DNA of 64,000 nucleotides. Origin: Allobosea sp. (lineage in GTDB: Bacteria > Pseudomonadota > Alphaproteobacteria > Rhizobiales > Kaistiaceae). The notes under the pieces were generated by a model. That model did not search any database, was not told where the DNA came from, and saw only the letters and a program-made list of their open reading frames with translations. The DNA is taken from positions 62,001 to 126,000 of the forward strand of contig JAFKFV010000011.1 of assembly GCA_017307955.1 (NCBI GenBank), written 5' to 3'. The position numbers were made by a program, and so were the translations under genes. Position 1 is the first letter of the stretch. Every line of letters begins with the position of its first letter. This document shows positions 16,668-26,107 of this stretch, in pieces.

Positions 16668-17900
16668 ATGAAGTTCGATCTCGTTCTCGCCAATGCCCGC
16701 CTGCCCGATCTCGGCGACGAGCCGCTCGCCATCGCCGTCGCCGACGGACGGATCGCGGCGATCGGGCGCGACGTGCCGGCGGCGGCGATCGTCGAGGATG
16801 CCGGCGGCCGGCTCGTGCTGCCGGGCTTCGTCGAGAGCCACATCCACCTCGACAAGGCCTGCATTCTCGAGCGCTGCCGAGCCGAGGGCTCGCTCGGCGA
16901 GGCGATCGCCGAGGTCTCGCGGCTGAAGCACGATTTCAGCGAGGCGGATATCGCGGCCCGCGCCGAGCGGGTGCTGAAGATGGCGATCCTGCAGGGCACG
17001 ACGCGCATGCGCACCCATGCCGAGATCGACACACGCATCGGGCTGCGCGGCTTTCACGCCCTGCAGCGGCTGAAGCGCGACTATGCCTTCGCTATCGATC
17101 TCGAGATCTGCGTCTTCCCGCAGGAAGGGCTCACCAACGATCCCGGCGCCGAGGACCTTCTCGTCGCCGCCTGCGAGGCCGGCGCCGATCTCGTCGGCGG
17201 CTGCCCCTATACCGACACGGACCCCGACGAGCAGATCGCGCGCATCTTCGCCATCGCCCGGCGCTTCGATCTCGATGTCGATTTCCATCTCGATTTCGAC
17301 CTCGACCCCGGCTGGACGCATCTCGATGCCGTGATCGCGGCGACCGAGGCGAATGGCTGGCAGGGACGGGTCGCGGTCGGCCATGTCACCAAGCTCTCGG
17401 CCATGCCGCGCGAGAGGCTGATGGACTTCGCCGCGCGGATGGCGCGGGCGGGCGTCGCGCTCACCGTGCTGCCGGCGACCGATCTCTTCCTGATGGGCCG
17501 CGGGCAGGATCATCTCGTCCCGCGCGGCGTCGCGCCGGCGCATCTCCTCGCGGGAGCCGGCGTTACCTGCTCGCTCGCGACCAACAATGTCATGAACCCG
17601 TTCACGCCCTTCGGCGACGCCTCGCTGATGCGCATGGCCAATCTCTACGCCAATGTCGCGCAGCTCGGCCGCCGCGCGGAACTGGCGCTCTGCCTCGACA
17701 TGGTGACGTCCGGGCCGGCGCGGCTGATGCGCTGCGAGGGCTATGGCATCGCGGTCGGCAATGCGGCCGATTTCATCGTCGTCGATGCGCATGACGCGGC
17801 CGGTGCCGTATCGGGCATCGCGCCGGTCGTCATGGGCTTCAAGCGCGGCGTGAAGACTTTCGAGCGGCCGCTGCCGCGCCTCCTGGCAGCGGCGCACTGA
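16668..17900 (+). CDS. CodA-like amidohydrolase
   Basis: A 410-aa metal-dependent hydrolase of the cytosine deaminase / N-isopropylammelide hydrolase branch. Metal ligands are seen as HIHLD (H58, H60), HLDFD (H207) and GHVTKL (H239). Where CodA has a catalytic aspartate in GHDD, this protein reads LATNNVMNPFTPFGD, a variant known in several family members. It deaminates or hydrolyses a ring amide or ureide in the cytoplasm; substrate not known. Located 625 bp after the M24 gene and same strand, so it may join the importer pathway. Confidence 0.8.
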   Translation: MKFDLVLANARLPDLGDEPLAIAVADGRIAAIGRDVPAAAIVEDAGGRLVLPGFVESHIHLDKACILERCRAEGSLGEAIAEVSRLKHDFSEADIAARAERVLKMAILQGTTRMRTHAEIDTRIGLRGFHALQRLKRDYAFAIDLEICVFPQEGLTNDPGAEDLLVAACEAGADLVGGCPYTDTDPDEQIARIFAIARRFDLDVDFHLDFDLDPGWTHLDAVIAATEANGWQGRVAVGHVTKLSAMPRERLMDFAARMARAGVALTVLPATDLFLMGRGQDHLVPRGVAPAHLLAGAGVTCSLATNNVMNPFTPFGDASLMRMANLYANVAQLGRRAELALCLDMVTSGPARLMRCEGYGIAVGNAADFIVVDAHDAAGAVSGIAPVVMGFKRGVKTFERPLPRLLAAAH

Positions 17901-17961
17901 CCACGTCCCGCTGCCACTGCCTTCGTTGACAAGCGGGTCCGCCTCCTGTCCGATCCCCGCC

Positions 17962-19524
17962 ATGCCGGTGGAACGAGCAGGTGACGGGACGGAGGGGCGC
18001 GGCGGCAACGCGGGCGCCATCGTGCTGGCCGTCGTCCTCGCCGCGGCCGGGATCGTCGCGGCGATCGACCGTTTCGGCACGCCGCTGCCGCTGCCGGCCT
18101 TTCTTGCCGCCGTGCCGGTGGCGGCGGGCTTCGTCGCCGCCCTTGGCGCCGCCACGCTGTCGCCGCGACTCGTTATCGCACCTCCCGGCGACCCGGCCGC
18201 CGCGCTGCTGCTGAGCCCGCTTCTCCTCGCCACGGCGCCGCTCGCCATCGCGCTCGGCGGCCTGTCCGGCCTCGCCCTCGTGGCTGCCGTGATCGCCGGC
18301 GGCGTTCTTGCGCGGCGCGTGGTCGCGCCGGCGCTTGGCCGGACCGGCGCGTCGACCCTGCCCGGCGCCATCCGCGAACGGTTCGGCGGCGCGGCGGGCT
18401 TCATCAGCGCGCTCGCCGCCGTCGTGGCGCTGCAGCTGCTCGCCGCGGCGGAAGCGCGGTTCCTGGCCGAGATCATCCGGCAGACGGTCGGGGTCGCACC
18501 CGAAACGGCCGCGGCGCTGGTGCTGGCACTGATGGTCATCACCGTGCTCGCCGGCGGCGGCCGTGCCGTCGCCGTGCTGGCCGTGGCGCTCGTCCCGGCC
18601 ATCGCGCTCGGCTACCTGGTGGGCCCGGCAGCCGCGGCCTGGCAGCGGGGTGAATTCCCTTTGCCATGGCTGCCGCTCTTCGGCAGCGAGGCCTTCGCCG
18701 GACCATCGCGCATGGCCGCCCCCGTCACGGCCGTGCTCGCCATCCTGCTCGTCGCGGGGCTTGCCGCGCTGCCGAGCCTCGCCGCGCCGAGGGTCGTGCC
18801 GGCGCGCAAGGGAAAGGCGCGGCGCTGGCTCCTGCTCGTCGCGGCGGTGCTGCTCGCCGCGCCCGCCTATGCGCTGCAGGGGCGTCTCGCCGGGATCGAC
18901 GCCGCCGCCGCGCCGGCGGCGCTGGTGCTCAACTTCGCCGCCTATGCCGGTCTCGGCGCGGTGCCGGCACTGCTGCTCGCCGGCGCGCTCGTCGCCGCCG
19001 CGGCGCTCGCCCTCGCGCTCGGGCTGGCGGCGCTCGGCAGCATCGTCGCCGAGGATCTCTATGCGCGGCTTGTGGAGCGGCAGGCGCCGCTCGGCCGCCG
19101 CGCCTTTGTCGGCCGCGCCGCGATGCTCTTCGGTTCCGTCCTCGCCGTCGCGCTGCCGGGCGATCCCGCTTTGCTCGCGACGCTCGCGCTCTCCGCGGCG
19201 GCGGCAGCGGCGCCGGTCGTCGTCGTCGGCTGGGCGGCGGAGGTCGACTGCAATGCCGCAACGGCTGGCCTCATCGCCGGGGCGCTGGTCGTCGCGCTCG
19301 ACGCCGGCCTCGCACTCGGCGCGCCCGGCCTCGGCGCGATGCTCGGCATGACGCTGCAGCCGACCGTGCTCGGCCCGACCGGCTGGATGGGCCTCCCGGT
19401 CGGGGCGTGCGGCGCGCCGGCCTTCCTCGCCGGCCTCTTCGCGATGGGCGCCGTGACGCTGCACGAACGCCGCTCGCGACGTTCCCGGCCGGCCGCCGCC
19501 ACCCCTTCACCCGATCCCTCCTGA
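17962..19524 (+). CDS. SSS-like polytopic membrane protein
   Basis: A 520-aa, very Ala/Leu-rich protein with about 12 hydrophobic segments, arranged like a sodium:solute symporter. Resemblances include the stretch TLPGAIRERFGGAAGFISA near residue 133 (compare TLPDFLARRFGG in SSS members) and the inter-helix IVAEDLYARL. Several segments are shortened and usual sodium-site residues are not clear, so it may be a divergent or degenerate member. ATG at 17962 is chosen over a TTG at 17926. Its position behind the amidohydrolase suggests, without proof, a role in the same pathway. Confidence 0.55.
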   Translation: MPVERAGDGTEGRGGNAGAIVLAVVLAAAGIVAAIDRFGTPLPLPAFLAAVPVAAGFVAALGAATLSPRLVIAPPGDPAAALLLSPLLLATAPLAIALGGLSGLALVAAVIAGGVLARRVVAPALGRTGASTLPGAIRERFGGAAGFISALAAVVALQLLAAAEARFLAEIIRQTVGVAPETAAALVLALMVITVLAGGGRAVAVLAVALVPAIALGYLVGPAAAAWQRGEFPLPWLPLFGSEAFAGPSRMAAPVTAVLAILLVAGLAALPSLAAPRVVPARKGKARRWLLLVAAVLLAAPAYALQGRLAGIDAAAAPAALVLNFAAYAGLGAVPALLLAGALVAAAALALALGLAALGSIVAEDLYARLVERQAPLGRRAFVGRAAMLFGSVLAVALPGDPALLATLALSAAAAAAPVVVVGWAAEVDCNAATAGLIAGALVVALDAGLALGAPGLGAMLGMTLQPTVLGPTGWMGLPVGACGAPAFLAGLFAMGAVTLHERRSRRSRPAAATPSPDPS

Positions 19525-19544
19525 TCCATCACCGGAGCCTGACC

Positions 19545-20510
19545 TTGCCCACCGACGCCGCCGCGCGCGCGACCTTCTTTCCGCCGATCGAACCCTTCGC
19601 CGTGCACCGGCTGAAGGTGTCCGATCTCCACGAGATCTATGTCGAGGAATGCGGCAACCCGGCCGGCAAGCCGGTCATCATGATCCATGGCGGGCCCGGC
19701 GCCGGCTGCGGCCCCAATATGCGCCGCTACCACGACCCCAAGGCCTATCGCATCATCCTGTTCGACCAGCGCGGCTGCGGCCGCTCGACGCCGCATGCCG
19801 AGCTTCGCGAGAACACGACCTGGGACCTCGTGGCCGATATGGAGCGCATCCGCGTGCATCTCGGCATCGATCGCTGGCAGCTTTTCGGCGGGTCCTGGGG
19901 ATCGTGCCTGGCGCTCGCCTATGCCGAGACCCATCCGGAGCGCGTGACCGAGATGCTGCTGCGCGGCATCTTCATGCTGCGGCGGGCGGAACTGCTCTGG
20001 TTCTACCAGGAGGGCGCGTCCTGGCTGCTGCCGGAGGCCTTCGCGGCTTTCCGCGACGAGATCCCGGAGGCGGAGCGCGGCGACATGATCGGCGCCTATC
20101 ACCGCCGCCTCACGGGCGAGGATCCGGCGGCGCAGTTCTCCGCCGCGCGGGCCTGGAGCATGTGGGAGGGCGGTGCGCTGTCGCTGCTGCCCGATCCCGG
20201 CCGCGTCGCCGCTTTCGGTTCGCCGCATTACGCCATCGCCTTCGCGCGCATCGAGGCGCATTATTTCGTCAATGCCGGCTTCTTCGAGCGCGACGACCAG
20301 CTGATCGCCAATGCCGGGCGGCTCGCGGGCATCCCCGGCGTCATCGTGCATGGCCGCTACGATCTCTGCACGCCCGCGAAGAATGCGATCGACCTCCATC
20401 GCGTCTGGCCGCAGGCGGAGCTTCAGATCATTGCCGATGCCGGCCATGCGATGTCGGAGCCGGGCATCCTCGACGCGCTTGTCCGCGCAGGCGAGCGCTT
20501 CAAGGGCTAG
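19545..20510 (+). CDS. pip: Proline iminopeptidase
   Basis: A 321-aa alpha/beta hydrolase of peptidase family S33 that releases N-terminal proline. The oxyanion motif is MIHGGPGAGCGP, the nucleophile elbow GGSWGSCLALAYA (Ser), the acid is the Asp of HGRYDLCTP, and the base the His of DAGHAMSEPG. QRGCGRSTPH is characteristic of Pip. It starts with TTG at 19545, eight bases after GGAG; longer in-frame reading upstream belongs to shadow frames. Cytoplasmic. Confidence 0.92.
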   Translation: MPTDAAARATFFPPIEPFAVHRLKVSDLHEIYVEECGNPAGKPVIMIHGGPGAGCGPNMRRYHDPKAYRIILFDQRGCGRSTPHAELRENTTWDLVADMERIRVHLGIDRWQLFGGSWGSCLALAYAETHPERVTEMLLRGIFMLRRAELLWFYQEGASWLLPEAFAAFRDEIPEAERGDMIGAYHRRLTGEDPAAQFSAARAWSMWEGGALSLLPDPGRVAAFGSPHYAIAFARIEAHYFVNAGFFERDDQLIANAGRLAGIPGVIVHGRYDLCTPAKNAIDLHRVWPQAELQIIADAGHAMSEPGILDALVRAGERFKG

Positions 20511-20970
20511 CAGCGGTTTCGGCGGGCGGAGCGCCCTTCCAGCGGCGGACGAGGCTGAACAGCCGCTCGATCGCCTCACCGCCGACGCTCGCCGGAGCGC
20601 TCGCCCGACCGGACGAGGTCTGCTCGGGCGGCGGTTGAGGTGGATTCAGAAGCTTCCTGAGCGCGTCCAGCTCCGCGGCGAGGCGCGCGACCTCCGCCTC
20701 CAGCGCGTCGATCCGTTCGGCGAAGGGGCTCGGCGGCGGCGCGGCCGCCGCGTCCGGCGTCGAAACGGGCAGGCAGCGCCAGGCGGCGGCGTCGGCGTCG
20801 CTCTCGCGCAGGCACTGCGTCACGATCCCCGTCTCGGTATCGAGACGCACGAAGCCGCCTTCGGAGGGGAGCATGGTGTAGCGGCCCGCGCGCGGCGGCG
20901 CCTCGGCGGCATGCCCGGCCTGGACGACGCCGACGGCGAGGATCAGCGCTGGAAGCAGCATGCTCCTCAT
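20500..20970 (-). CDS. Secreted protein with C-terminal coiled coil
   Basis: A 156-aa protein with a signal peptide (MRSMLLPALILAVGVVQ, cut near HAA). A short domain follows with two cysteines (VTQCLRESD and WRCLPV), reading GRYTMLPSEGGFVRLDTETG; this pattern recurs in small periplasmic proteins of Rhizobiales. Residues about 83-110 form a coiled coil (RIDALEAEVARLAAELDALR). GGAGAGG precedes the ATG. Its 3' end overlaps pip by 11 bases on the other strand. Confidence 0.68.
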   Translation of the reverse strand: MRSMLLPALILAVGVVQAGHAAEAPPRAGRYTMLPSEGGFVRLDTETGIVTQCLRESDADAAAWRCLPVSTPDAAAAPPPSPFAERIDALEAEVARLAAELDALRKLLNPPQPPPEQTSSGRASAPASVGGEAIERLFSLVRRWKGAPPAETAASP

Positions 20971-21028
20971 TTGCCTCTCCGAGATCCGTGCTTCGGGTCG
21001 ATCATGCGGCCGATGATGCGACGCCGCC

Positions 21029-21484
21029 TCAGCCGCTCGCCTCCTTCTGCCGGATCAGCCCGTTGACGACGCTGACCGTGCGGCGGAGTTCCTCCAGCGC
21101 CTGCTCGATATCGATCTTCTGGCGCTCGAGGATCTCGATCTGCTCGTTGAACTTGGAGAGCGCCAGCCGCATCTGCCCGACCTGGCCGTCCTTCAGGTCG
21201 TAGAGGTCGAGCATCGCCTTGATCTCGGTGAGCGAGAAGCCGACCTTCTTGCCCATCAGCACCAGCTTCAGCCGGCCGCGGTCGCGCCGCGAATAGATGC
21301 GGTTCGGACCGTCGCGGCGCGGGCTGAGCAGGCCCTTGTCCTCGTAGAAGCGCAGCGTGCGCAGCGTCACGTCGAACTCGCGTGCGAGATCGCCGATGGT
21401 GAAGCTGGTCTGCCGGTTGTTGTCGGGCAGGCCGGAGCCATCCACATCGTCCCGCGAGAGGTCGGCGACCCGCGTCACGCTCAT
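21029..21484 (-). CDS. MerR family transcriptional regulator
   Basis: A 151-aa regulator. The MerR winged helix starts at FTIGDLAREFDVTLRTLRFY (around residue 29) and continues EDKGLLSPRRDGPNRIYSRRD. A long dimer helix follows (IEILERQKIDIEQALEELRR). No metal-binding cysteines are present at the C-terminus, so it is not a mercury, copper or zinc sensor; the ligand is unknown. The start at 21484 is chosen by sequence similarity to family N-termini; upstream reading to 21727 is probably non-coding. Confidence 0.85.
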   Translation of the reverse strand: MSVTRVADLSRDDVDGSGLPDNNRQTSFTIGDLAREFDVTLRTLRFYEDKGLLSPRRDGPNRIYSRRDRGRLKLVLMGKKVGFSLTEIKAMLDLYDLKDGQVGQMRLALSKFNEQIEILERQKIDIEQALEELRRTVSVVNGLIRQKEASG

Positions 21485-21795
21485 CGATTCGTCGTTCCCT
21501 GTTGATGTCCGGCGCATGCGGCGCAGCCCCAATCTCGTCATCCGCGGCCATCGTGGCAAGTGGAGGAAGGCAACCGCCGCGCGCGGCCGGCTATCGGGCG
21601 CCATCCCCGGGGTCGCGTTAAGGGATGTTACCCGCCTTTGAACAAGCAGAGGCCAGGTTAACTCCGTGTTTACCATGATTTGCCAAAGCTCGGGGAGGCG
21701 AGCCGCAGCATCGCGCTGCAGCGCCACGACGGGCGAGGGGAGTCCGTCCGTGGCGGAGGGGCGACGCCGATGAACGGGTCGGGGATCGAGCGGCG
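21485..21795. other. Divergent intergenic region with a near-consensus CtrA site
   Basis: This 311-base gap separates the MerR gene from the PodJ-like gene. It contains TTAA-N7-TTTA at 21658-21673, one base from the CtrA consensus TTAA-N7-TTAA, and a weaker TTAA-N6-TTAC at about 21618. CtrA controls cell-cycle and polarity genes in Alphaproteobacteria, matching the product downstream. The rest shows no gene. Confidence 0.45.
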
Positions 21796-24700
21796 ATGAT
21801 CACGGGAACGAAGACCGATTTCGGTGCGGCGCGTCCATCTGCGGGGCAGGCCGCCTATCCGCCGGCTGACCCGACTGTCACCCGCCGCCCGCCCGGAGCC
21901 GACCGGATCGCCGCGCTCTCGGCGCTGGTCGAGAGCATCACCGAACAGATCGACGCCATCGAGGGCGCCCGTCGCGGCGCCGCGCAGCGCCCGCAGCAGG
22001 CGCAGCCGGCCGCGCCGCAGGCCCCGGTGGCGGCCCAGCCGGCCTATGGCGCGCGTCCCGAGCCGCAGCGCCCGATCGAAAACGACCGCCTTGGCGAGAT
22101 CGAGGCGCGCCTCGCCGCCATCGCCGGCCAGATGGCGTCCCGCGAGGCGGCGCCGCGCGCCGCTGCGCCCGCGCCCGTTCCCGCAGAGCCGACGCCCGCC
22201 CCCCGCATGGAGCAGCCGGCGCGGCTGCAGTCGGCCATCGCCGAGATCGCGGCGCGCCAGCAGGCGATCGACAACGAGGCGGGCCGTCTCGCCGCGGTCG
22301 ATTCGATCGCCATCGAGGATGCGATCACCGCGCTTCGAAGCGACATCGCGACGCTCGGCCGCCGCATCGGCAGCGAAGCGCGCCGCAGCGAGGACATGGA
22401 CAAGGCGCTGCGCGCCGATATCGCTGCCCGCCTCGACCAGGGCCCGCGCGACGACGGCGGGCGCTTCGATGAACTGCGCCGCCATCTCGACGAAATCCGT
22501 CAGGCGATCGCCGCTTCGGCGCGCGAGACGACGCTCGCCTCCATCGAGGCCGGCTACAGCCATGTGATCGAGCGGCTGGACGACATCGTCCGCCGCGTTC
22601 CCGAGCGCGCCCGCGTCGAGACGCTCGCCGACGAGGTCGGCCGTCTCGGCTCGCTCATCGACCGCGCGCAGCCCTTCCGCTCCATGGAAGGCGAGCTCGA
22701 GGATATCCGCAACGCCATCGCCTCGCTGGCTGCGACCCGCATCGACACGGGCATCGAGCGCCAGATCGCCGAGCTGCGGCTGGCGGTCGAGCATTTCATC
22801 GCCACGCCGCGCGAGCAGGTGGATCTCGGCCCGCTGCAGAGCGAACTCGCCGCCATCCGCCGCGAGGTCGACGGGTTCGCCAAGGGCACCGACCCGGTCC
22901 TGATGCTGCGGCTCGAGCAGCAGGTCGCCGCCGTGCACGGCATGCTGGAGCAGATCGCGACGCGCGGCTCCGCCGCCGGCGATGCGGCGATCAGCCGGCT
23001 CGAGGAGCGGATCGACGCTCTCTCGGGCCGCTTCGACGCAATCGTCGATCTGCCGGGGCTTCAGGGCGGTCCTGCTGCGTCCTTCCCCGATCTTGAAGGG
23101 TTGCGCGGCGACATTTCCGACATCCGCCGCCATGTCGTCGAGCGCGAGCCGGCCCGGTTCGACGCCATCGACCGACAGATGCAGGCGCTGATGGAGCGGC
23201 TCGACGCCGCCACCAAGCGCGACGACGGCGACACGCTGGCCCAGCTCGAGGCGCAGGTCGCGAGCCTCGCCGACCGCTTCGCCGAGGCCTCGCCTGCCCC
23301 CGATGCGCTGAGCAAGGTCGAGGAGAATATCGGCAAGCTGCAGGAGCTGATCGGCGACAGCCGCCGCGAGACGATCGAGGCGGCGCGCGATGCCGCCCGC
23401 TCGACGCTGAGCGAATTTGCCGGCCAGATCCCCGCCTATCCCGACGAAGCGCTGATCCAGGCGCTGCGCGAGGATCTGCGCACGCTGCAGACCGCGGCGC
23501 TGACCTCCGACCGCCATAATCACGAGACGCTCGAGGCCGTGCACGACACGCTGGCCAAGGTCGTCGAGCGCATCGCGCAGCTCGAGGCGGGCGAGCGCGG
23601 CTGGTCCGAGCCGCTTCCCGCCGCTGCGCCGCTCGATCTGCCGCAGCGCCGCCAGAGCGACTTCCCCGAGGATCACCGCCCGCTGGCGCCCGGATCGGGC
23701 AAGCCCGACCTGTCTCTCCGCAGCGAGTTCTTCCCGGCCGAGGAGCGGGAAGGCGATGCGCAGCAGCGCACCGGCGACCGCAAGGCTGATTTCATCGCCG
23801 CCGCCCGCCGCGCTGCCCAGGCCGCGCAGGCCGAGACCGCCCGCAACGTGAAGGCCGAGCGCAAGGCCGCGGCCGTCGCGGCGCCTGCCGCGGCTGAGGC
23901 ACAGGGGGAGGAGGCCGAGGAGCGCCCCGGCGCGCTGGCCCGGCTCGGCAATGTGCTCCGCCGCCGCCGCCGGCCGCTGCTGCTGGCCATCGCCGCCGTC
24001 GTGCTCGCGCTCGGCGCCGCCAAATACGGCCCGGCGGTCGGCCAGCGCGTGATGACGCTGTCCGGCGTCGGATCGGACTTTGACGTTTCCGCCACCGGCT
24101 CGGTCGCGACCAGGAAGACGCCGGCCACGGCCTCGGCGCAGGTGACGGCGCCTGCCATGCCGGCACCCGTCAAGGTCGCCGCGATGTCGCCGCAGGCCGA
24201 TGCCGCGCCCGTCCGTCAGGCGACGCCATCTTTGGCGCTGCCGCCGGGCCAATCGGCCGCGTCCGAAACCGCTTCCGCCGTTCCGGCCATGGTCGCCCCC
24301 TCCGCCGACGCGGCGCTGGCCTTCGAGCCGGCGAGCGCGCTCGCGAGCCCCATGAGCGCCACGCCCGCCGCGGCCGTCATGGCGGCGCCGGCTGCGCCGT
24401 CCGCGCCGGCGCTCAATGTCGCCCTCGTCAAGCGCGACGCGGCCAAGGGCGATCTCGTTGCCGCCTTTGCGCTCGGCAAGCAATATGCCGAGGGGATCGG
24501 CGTCCGCCCCGACCTCTCACTCGCCGCCGAATGGTACCAGCGCGCCGCCAAGGGCGGGCTCGCGATCGCCCAATACCGCATCGGCAGCCTCTATGAGCGC
24601 GGCGAGGGCGTGAAGCGCGACCCGGCCGCGGCCGAGTCCTGGTATCGCAAGGCGAGCGCCGCCGGAAACGCCCGCGCGACCCACAATCTCGCCGTCATGG

Positions 24701-25086
24701 TCAGCGAGGGCGCCAATGGCGACGCCGACTATGTCGCCGCCGCGCATCTCTTCATCGAGGCGGCCGACATGGGCGTCGCGGACAGCCAGTACAATCTCGG
24801 CGTCCTCTATGCCCGCGGCCTCGGCATGAAGGTTGACCTCATCCAGTCCTACAAGTGGTTCGCGCTGGCCGCGCAGCAGGGCGACGCCGATGCCGGCAAC
24901 CGCCGCGACGAGGTCGCCAAGGTGCTGAGCCCGGCGGAACTCGCCAGCGCGCGCGCCGCCGTCCAGGCTTTCGCGCCGAAGCCCCTCGACCCAGCGGTCA
25001 ACCAGGAACCCGCGCCCAAGGCCGAGTGGATGGTGACGGCGAGCAGTTCCCCGCTGGCGGGCGCCAGCCTCGACGCGAAGGGCTGA
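21796..25086 (+). CDS. PodJ-like polar localisation protein with Sel1 repeats
   Basis: A 1096-aa protein. Residues 1 to about 720 are cytoplasmic, rich in charged heptads (many SRLEERIDALSGRFD-type stretches), predicted coiled coil with Pro/Ala-rich linkers. One membrane helix follows at about 725-745 (PLLLAIAAVVLALGAA after five arginines). The periplasmic part has an Ala/Pro-rich linker and then Sel1-like repeats from about 880 to 1035 (GKQYAEGIGVRPD, GSLYERGEGV, GVLYARGLGM). This is the layout of PodJ, the polar organiser of Caulobacter and rhizobia, but the C-terminal peptidoglycan-binding domain of Caulobacter PodJ is absent. It should sit at a cell pole and recruit growth or signalling proteins. 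Confidence 0.78.
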   Translation: MITGTKTDFGAARPSAGQAAYPPADPTVTRRPPGADRIAALSALVESITEQIDAIEGARRGAAQRPQQAQPAAPQAPVAAQPAYGARPEPQRPIENDRLGEIEARLAAIAGQMASREAAPRAAAPAPVPAEPTPAPRMEQPARLQSAIAEIAARQQAIDNEAGRLAAVDSIAIEDAITALRSDIATLGRRIGSEARRSEDMDKALRADIAARLDQGPRDDGGRFDELRRHLDEIRQAIAASARETTLASIEAGYSHVIERLDDIVRRVPERARVETLADEVGRLGSLIDRAQPFRSMEGELEDIRNAIASLAATRIDTGIERQIAELRLAVEHFIATPREQVDLGPLQSELAAIRREVDGFAKGTDPVLMLRLEQQVAAVHGMLEQIATRGSAAGDAAISRLEERIDALSGRFDAIVDLPGLQGGPAASFPDLEGLRGDISDIRRHVVEREPARFDAIDRQMQALMERLDAATKRDDGDTLAQLEAQVASLADRFAEASPAPDALSKVEENIGKLQELIGDSRRETIEAARDAARSTLSEFAGQIPAYPDEALIQALREDLRTLQTAALTSDRHNHETLEAVHDTLAKVVERIAQLEAGERGWSEPLPAAAPLDLPQRRQSDFPEDHRPLAPGSGKPDLSLRSEFFPAEEREGDAQQRTGDRKADFIAAARRAAQAAQAETARNVKAERKAAAVAAPAAAEAQGEEAEERPGALARLGNVLRRRRRPLLLAIAAVVLALGAAKYGPAVGQRVMTLSGVGSDFDVSATGSVATRKTPATASAQVTAPAMPAPVKVAAMSPQADAAPVRQATPSLALPPGQSAASETASAVPAMVAPSADAALAFEPASALASPMSATPAAAVMAAPAAPSAPALNVALVKRDAAKGDLVAAFALGKQYAEGIGVRPDLSLAAEWYQRAAKGGLAIAQYRIGSLYERGEGVKRDPAAAESWYRKASAAGNARATHNLAVMVSEGANGDADYVAAAHLFIEAADMGVADSQYNLGVLYARGLGMKVDLIQSYKWFALAAQQGDADAGNRRDEVAKVLSPAELASARAAVQAFAPKPLDPAVNQEPAPKAEWMVTASSSPLAGASLDAKG

Positions 25087-25119
25087 GCGGGCAGGAGAGA
25101 CGGCTCGTCGGGGCGGATC

Positions 25120-25163
25120 GGCGATCCCGCACCCGGAGCCCGGCACGACCGCCGGGGATCGCC
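25120..25163. repeat. Inverted repeat in the gap before the TSUP gene
   Basis: GGCGATCCC (25120-25128) and GGGATCGCC (25155-25163) are perfect 9-bp complements separated by 26 bases. There is no T-run. It could be a weak transcript end for the PodJ-like gene or a leader structure of the exporter gene. Confidence 0.3.
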
Positions 25164-25177
25164 AGCGGTCGTGCGTC

Positions 25178-26107
25178 GTGCTGATCTATCTTCCCATCGC
25201 CGAACTGCCGGTGAACATGTTCCTCATCTTCGGGATGGGGGCGGCCGTCGGCTTCCTTTCCGGACTCTTTGGCGTCGGCGGCGGCTTCCTGTTGACGCCG
25301 CTGCTCATCTTCTCCGGCATTCCGCCGGCCGTCGCCGTCGCCAGCACCACGGCGCAGGTCGTCGCCTCGTCCTTCTCGGCGGCGCTCAGCTACTGGCGGC
25401 GGCGGCTGATCGATTTCAAGCTCGCCGGCGTGCTCGTCGTCGCCGGCGTGATCGGCTCGTCGATCGGCGTCACGATCTTCACGCTGCTGCGCCGCTCCGG
25501 CCAGCTCGATCTCATCATCTCGGTCTGCTACGTCACCTTTCTCGGCCTCGTCGGCGGGCTGATGCTGACGGAATCGCTGCGCGCCATCATCGACGCGAAG
25601 CGCGGCCGGCCGGCGCCACTGCGGCGACCCGGCCAGCATGGCTGGATGCACCGCCTTCCGTTCAAGATGCGCTTCAAGCGCTCGCGGCTCTATGTCAGCG
25701 TCGTGCCGATCCTCGTCATCGGCGCCGGCATCGGCATTCTCGGCTCGCTGCTCGGAATAGGCGGCGGCTTCATCCTCGTGCCGGCGCTCATCTATATCCT
25801 GCGCGTTCCGACCAGCGTGGTGGTCGGCACCTCGCTGATCCAGATGATCGGCACCATGGCCGTGGCGACACTGCTGCAGGCCGCGAACAACCACTCGGTC
25901 GACGGCGTTCTGGCGCTGATCCTGATGGTCGGCGGCGTGATCGGCGCGCAGTTCGGCGCCCGTCTCGGGGCAAGGCTCGGCGGCGAGCTATTGCGCGCCA
26001 TGCTGGCGCTGCTCGTGCTCGCGGTCGGCATCCGCTTCCTCGTCAATCTGGTGACGACGCCCGACGAACTCTTCTCGCTCGCGACCCTGGCGGGGGATGC
26101 CCGGTGA
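25178..26107 (+). CDS. TSUP/TauE-SafE family anion exporter
   Basis: A 309-aa inner-membrane protein of the sulfite exporter TauE/SafE family (PF01925). The duplicated hallmark is seen twice: GFLSGLFGVGGGFLLTPLLI near residue 25 and ILGSLLGIGGGFILVPALIY near 190. About 8-9 helices. It starts at GTG 25178. Its stop overlaps the GTG of the next gene by 4 bases, so the two are coupled. Substrate is probably sulfite or an organosulfonate-derived anion. Confidence 0.87.
   Translation: MLIYLPIAELPVNMFLIFGMGAAVGFLSGLFGVGGGFLLTPLLIFSGIPPAVAVASTTAQVVASSFSAALSYWRRRLIDFKLAGVLVVAGVIGSSIGVTIFTLLRRSGQLDLIISVCYVTFLGLVGGLMLTESLRAIIDAKRGRPAPLRRPGQHGWMHRLPFKMRFKRSRLYVSVVPILVIGAGIGILGSLLGIGGGFILVPALIYILRVPTSVVVGTSLIQMIGTMAVATLLQAANNHSVDGVLALILMVGGVIGAQFGARLGARLGGELLRAMLALLVLAVGIRFLVNLVTTPDELFSLATLAGDAR

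Noticed and set aside
21670..24483. A 937-codon open frame on the minus strand opposite the PodJ-like gene
   Set aside because: It is a mirror of GC-rich codon bias; its translation is Arg/Gly/Leu-rich without family motifs, while the plus frame has Sel1 repeats and a membrane helix.
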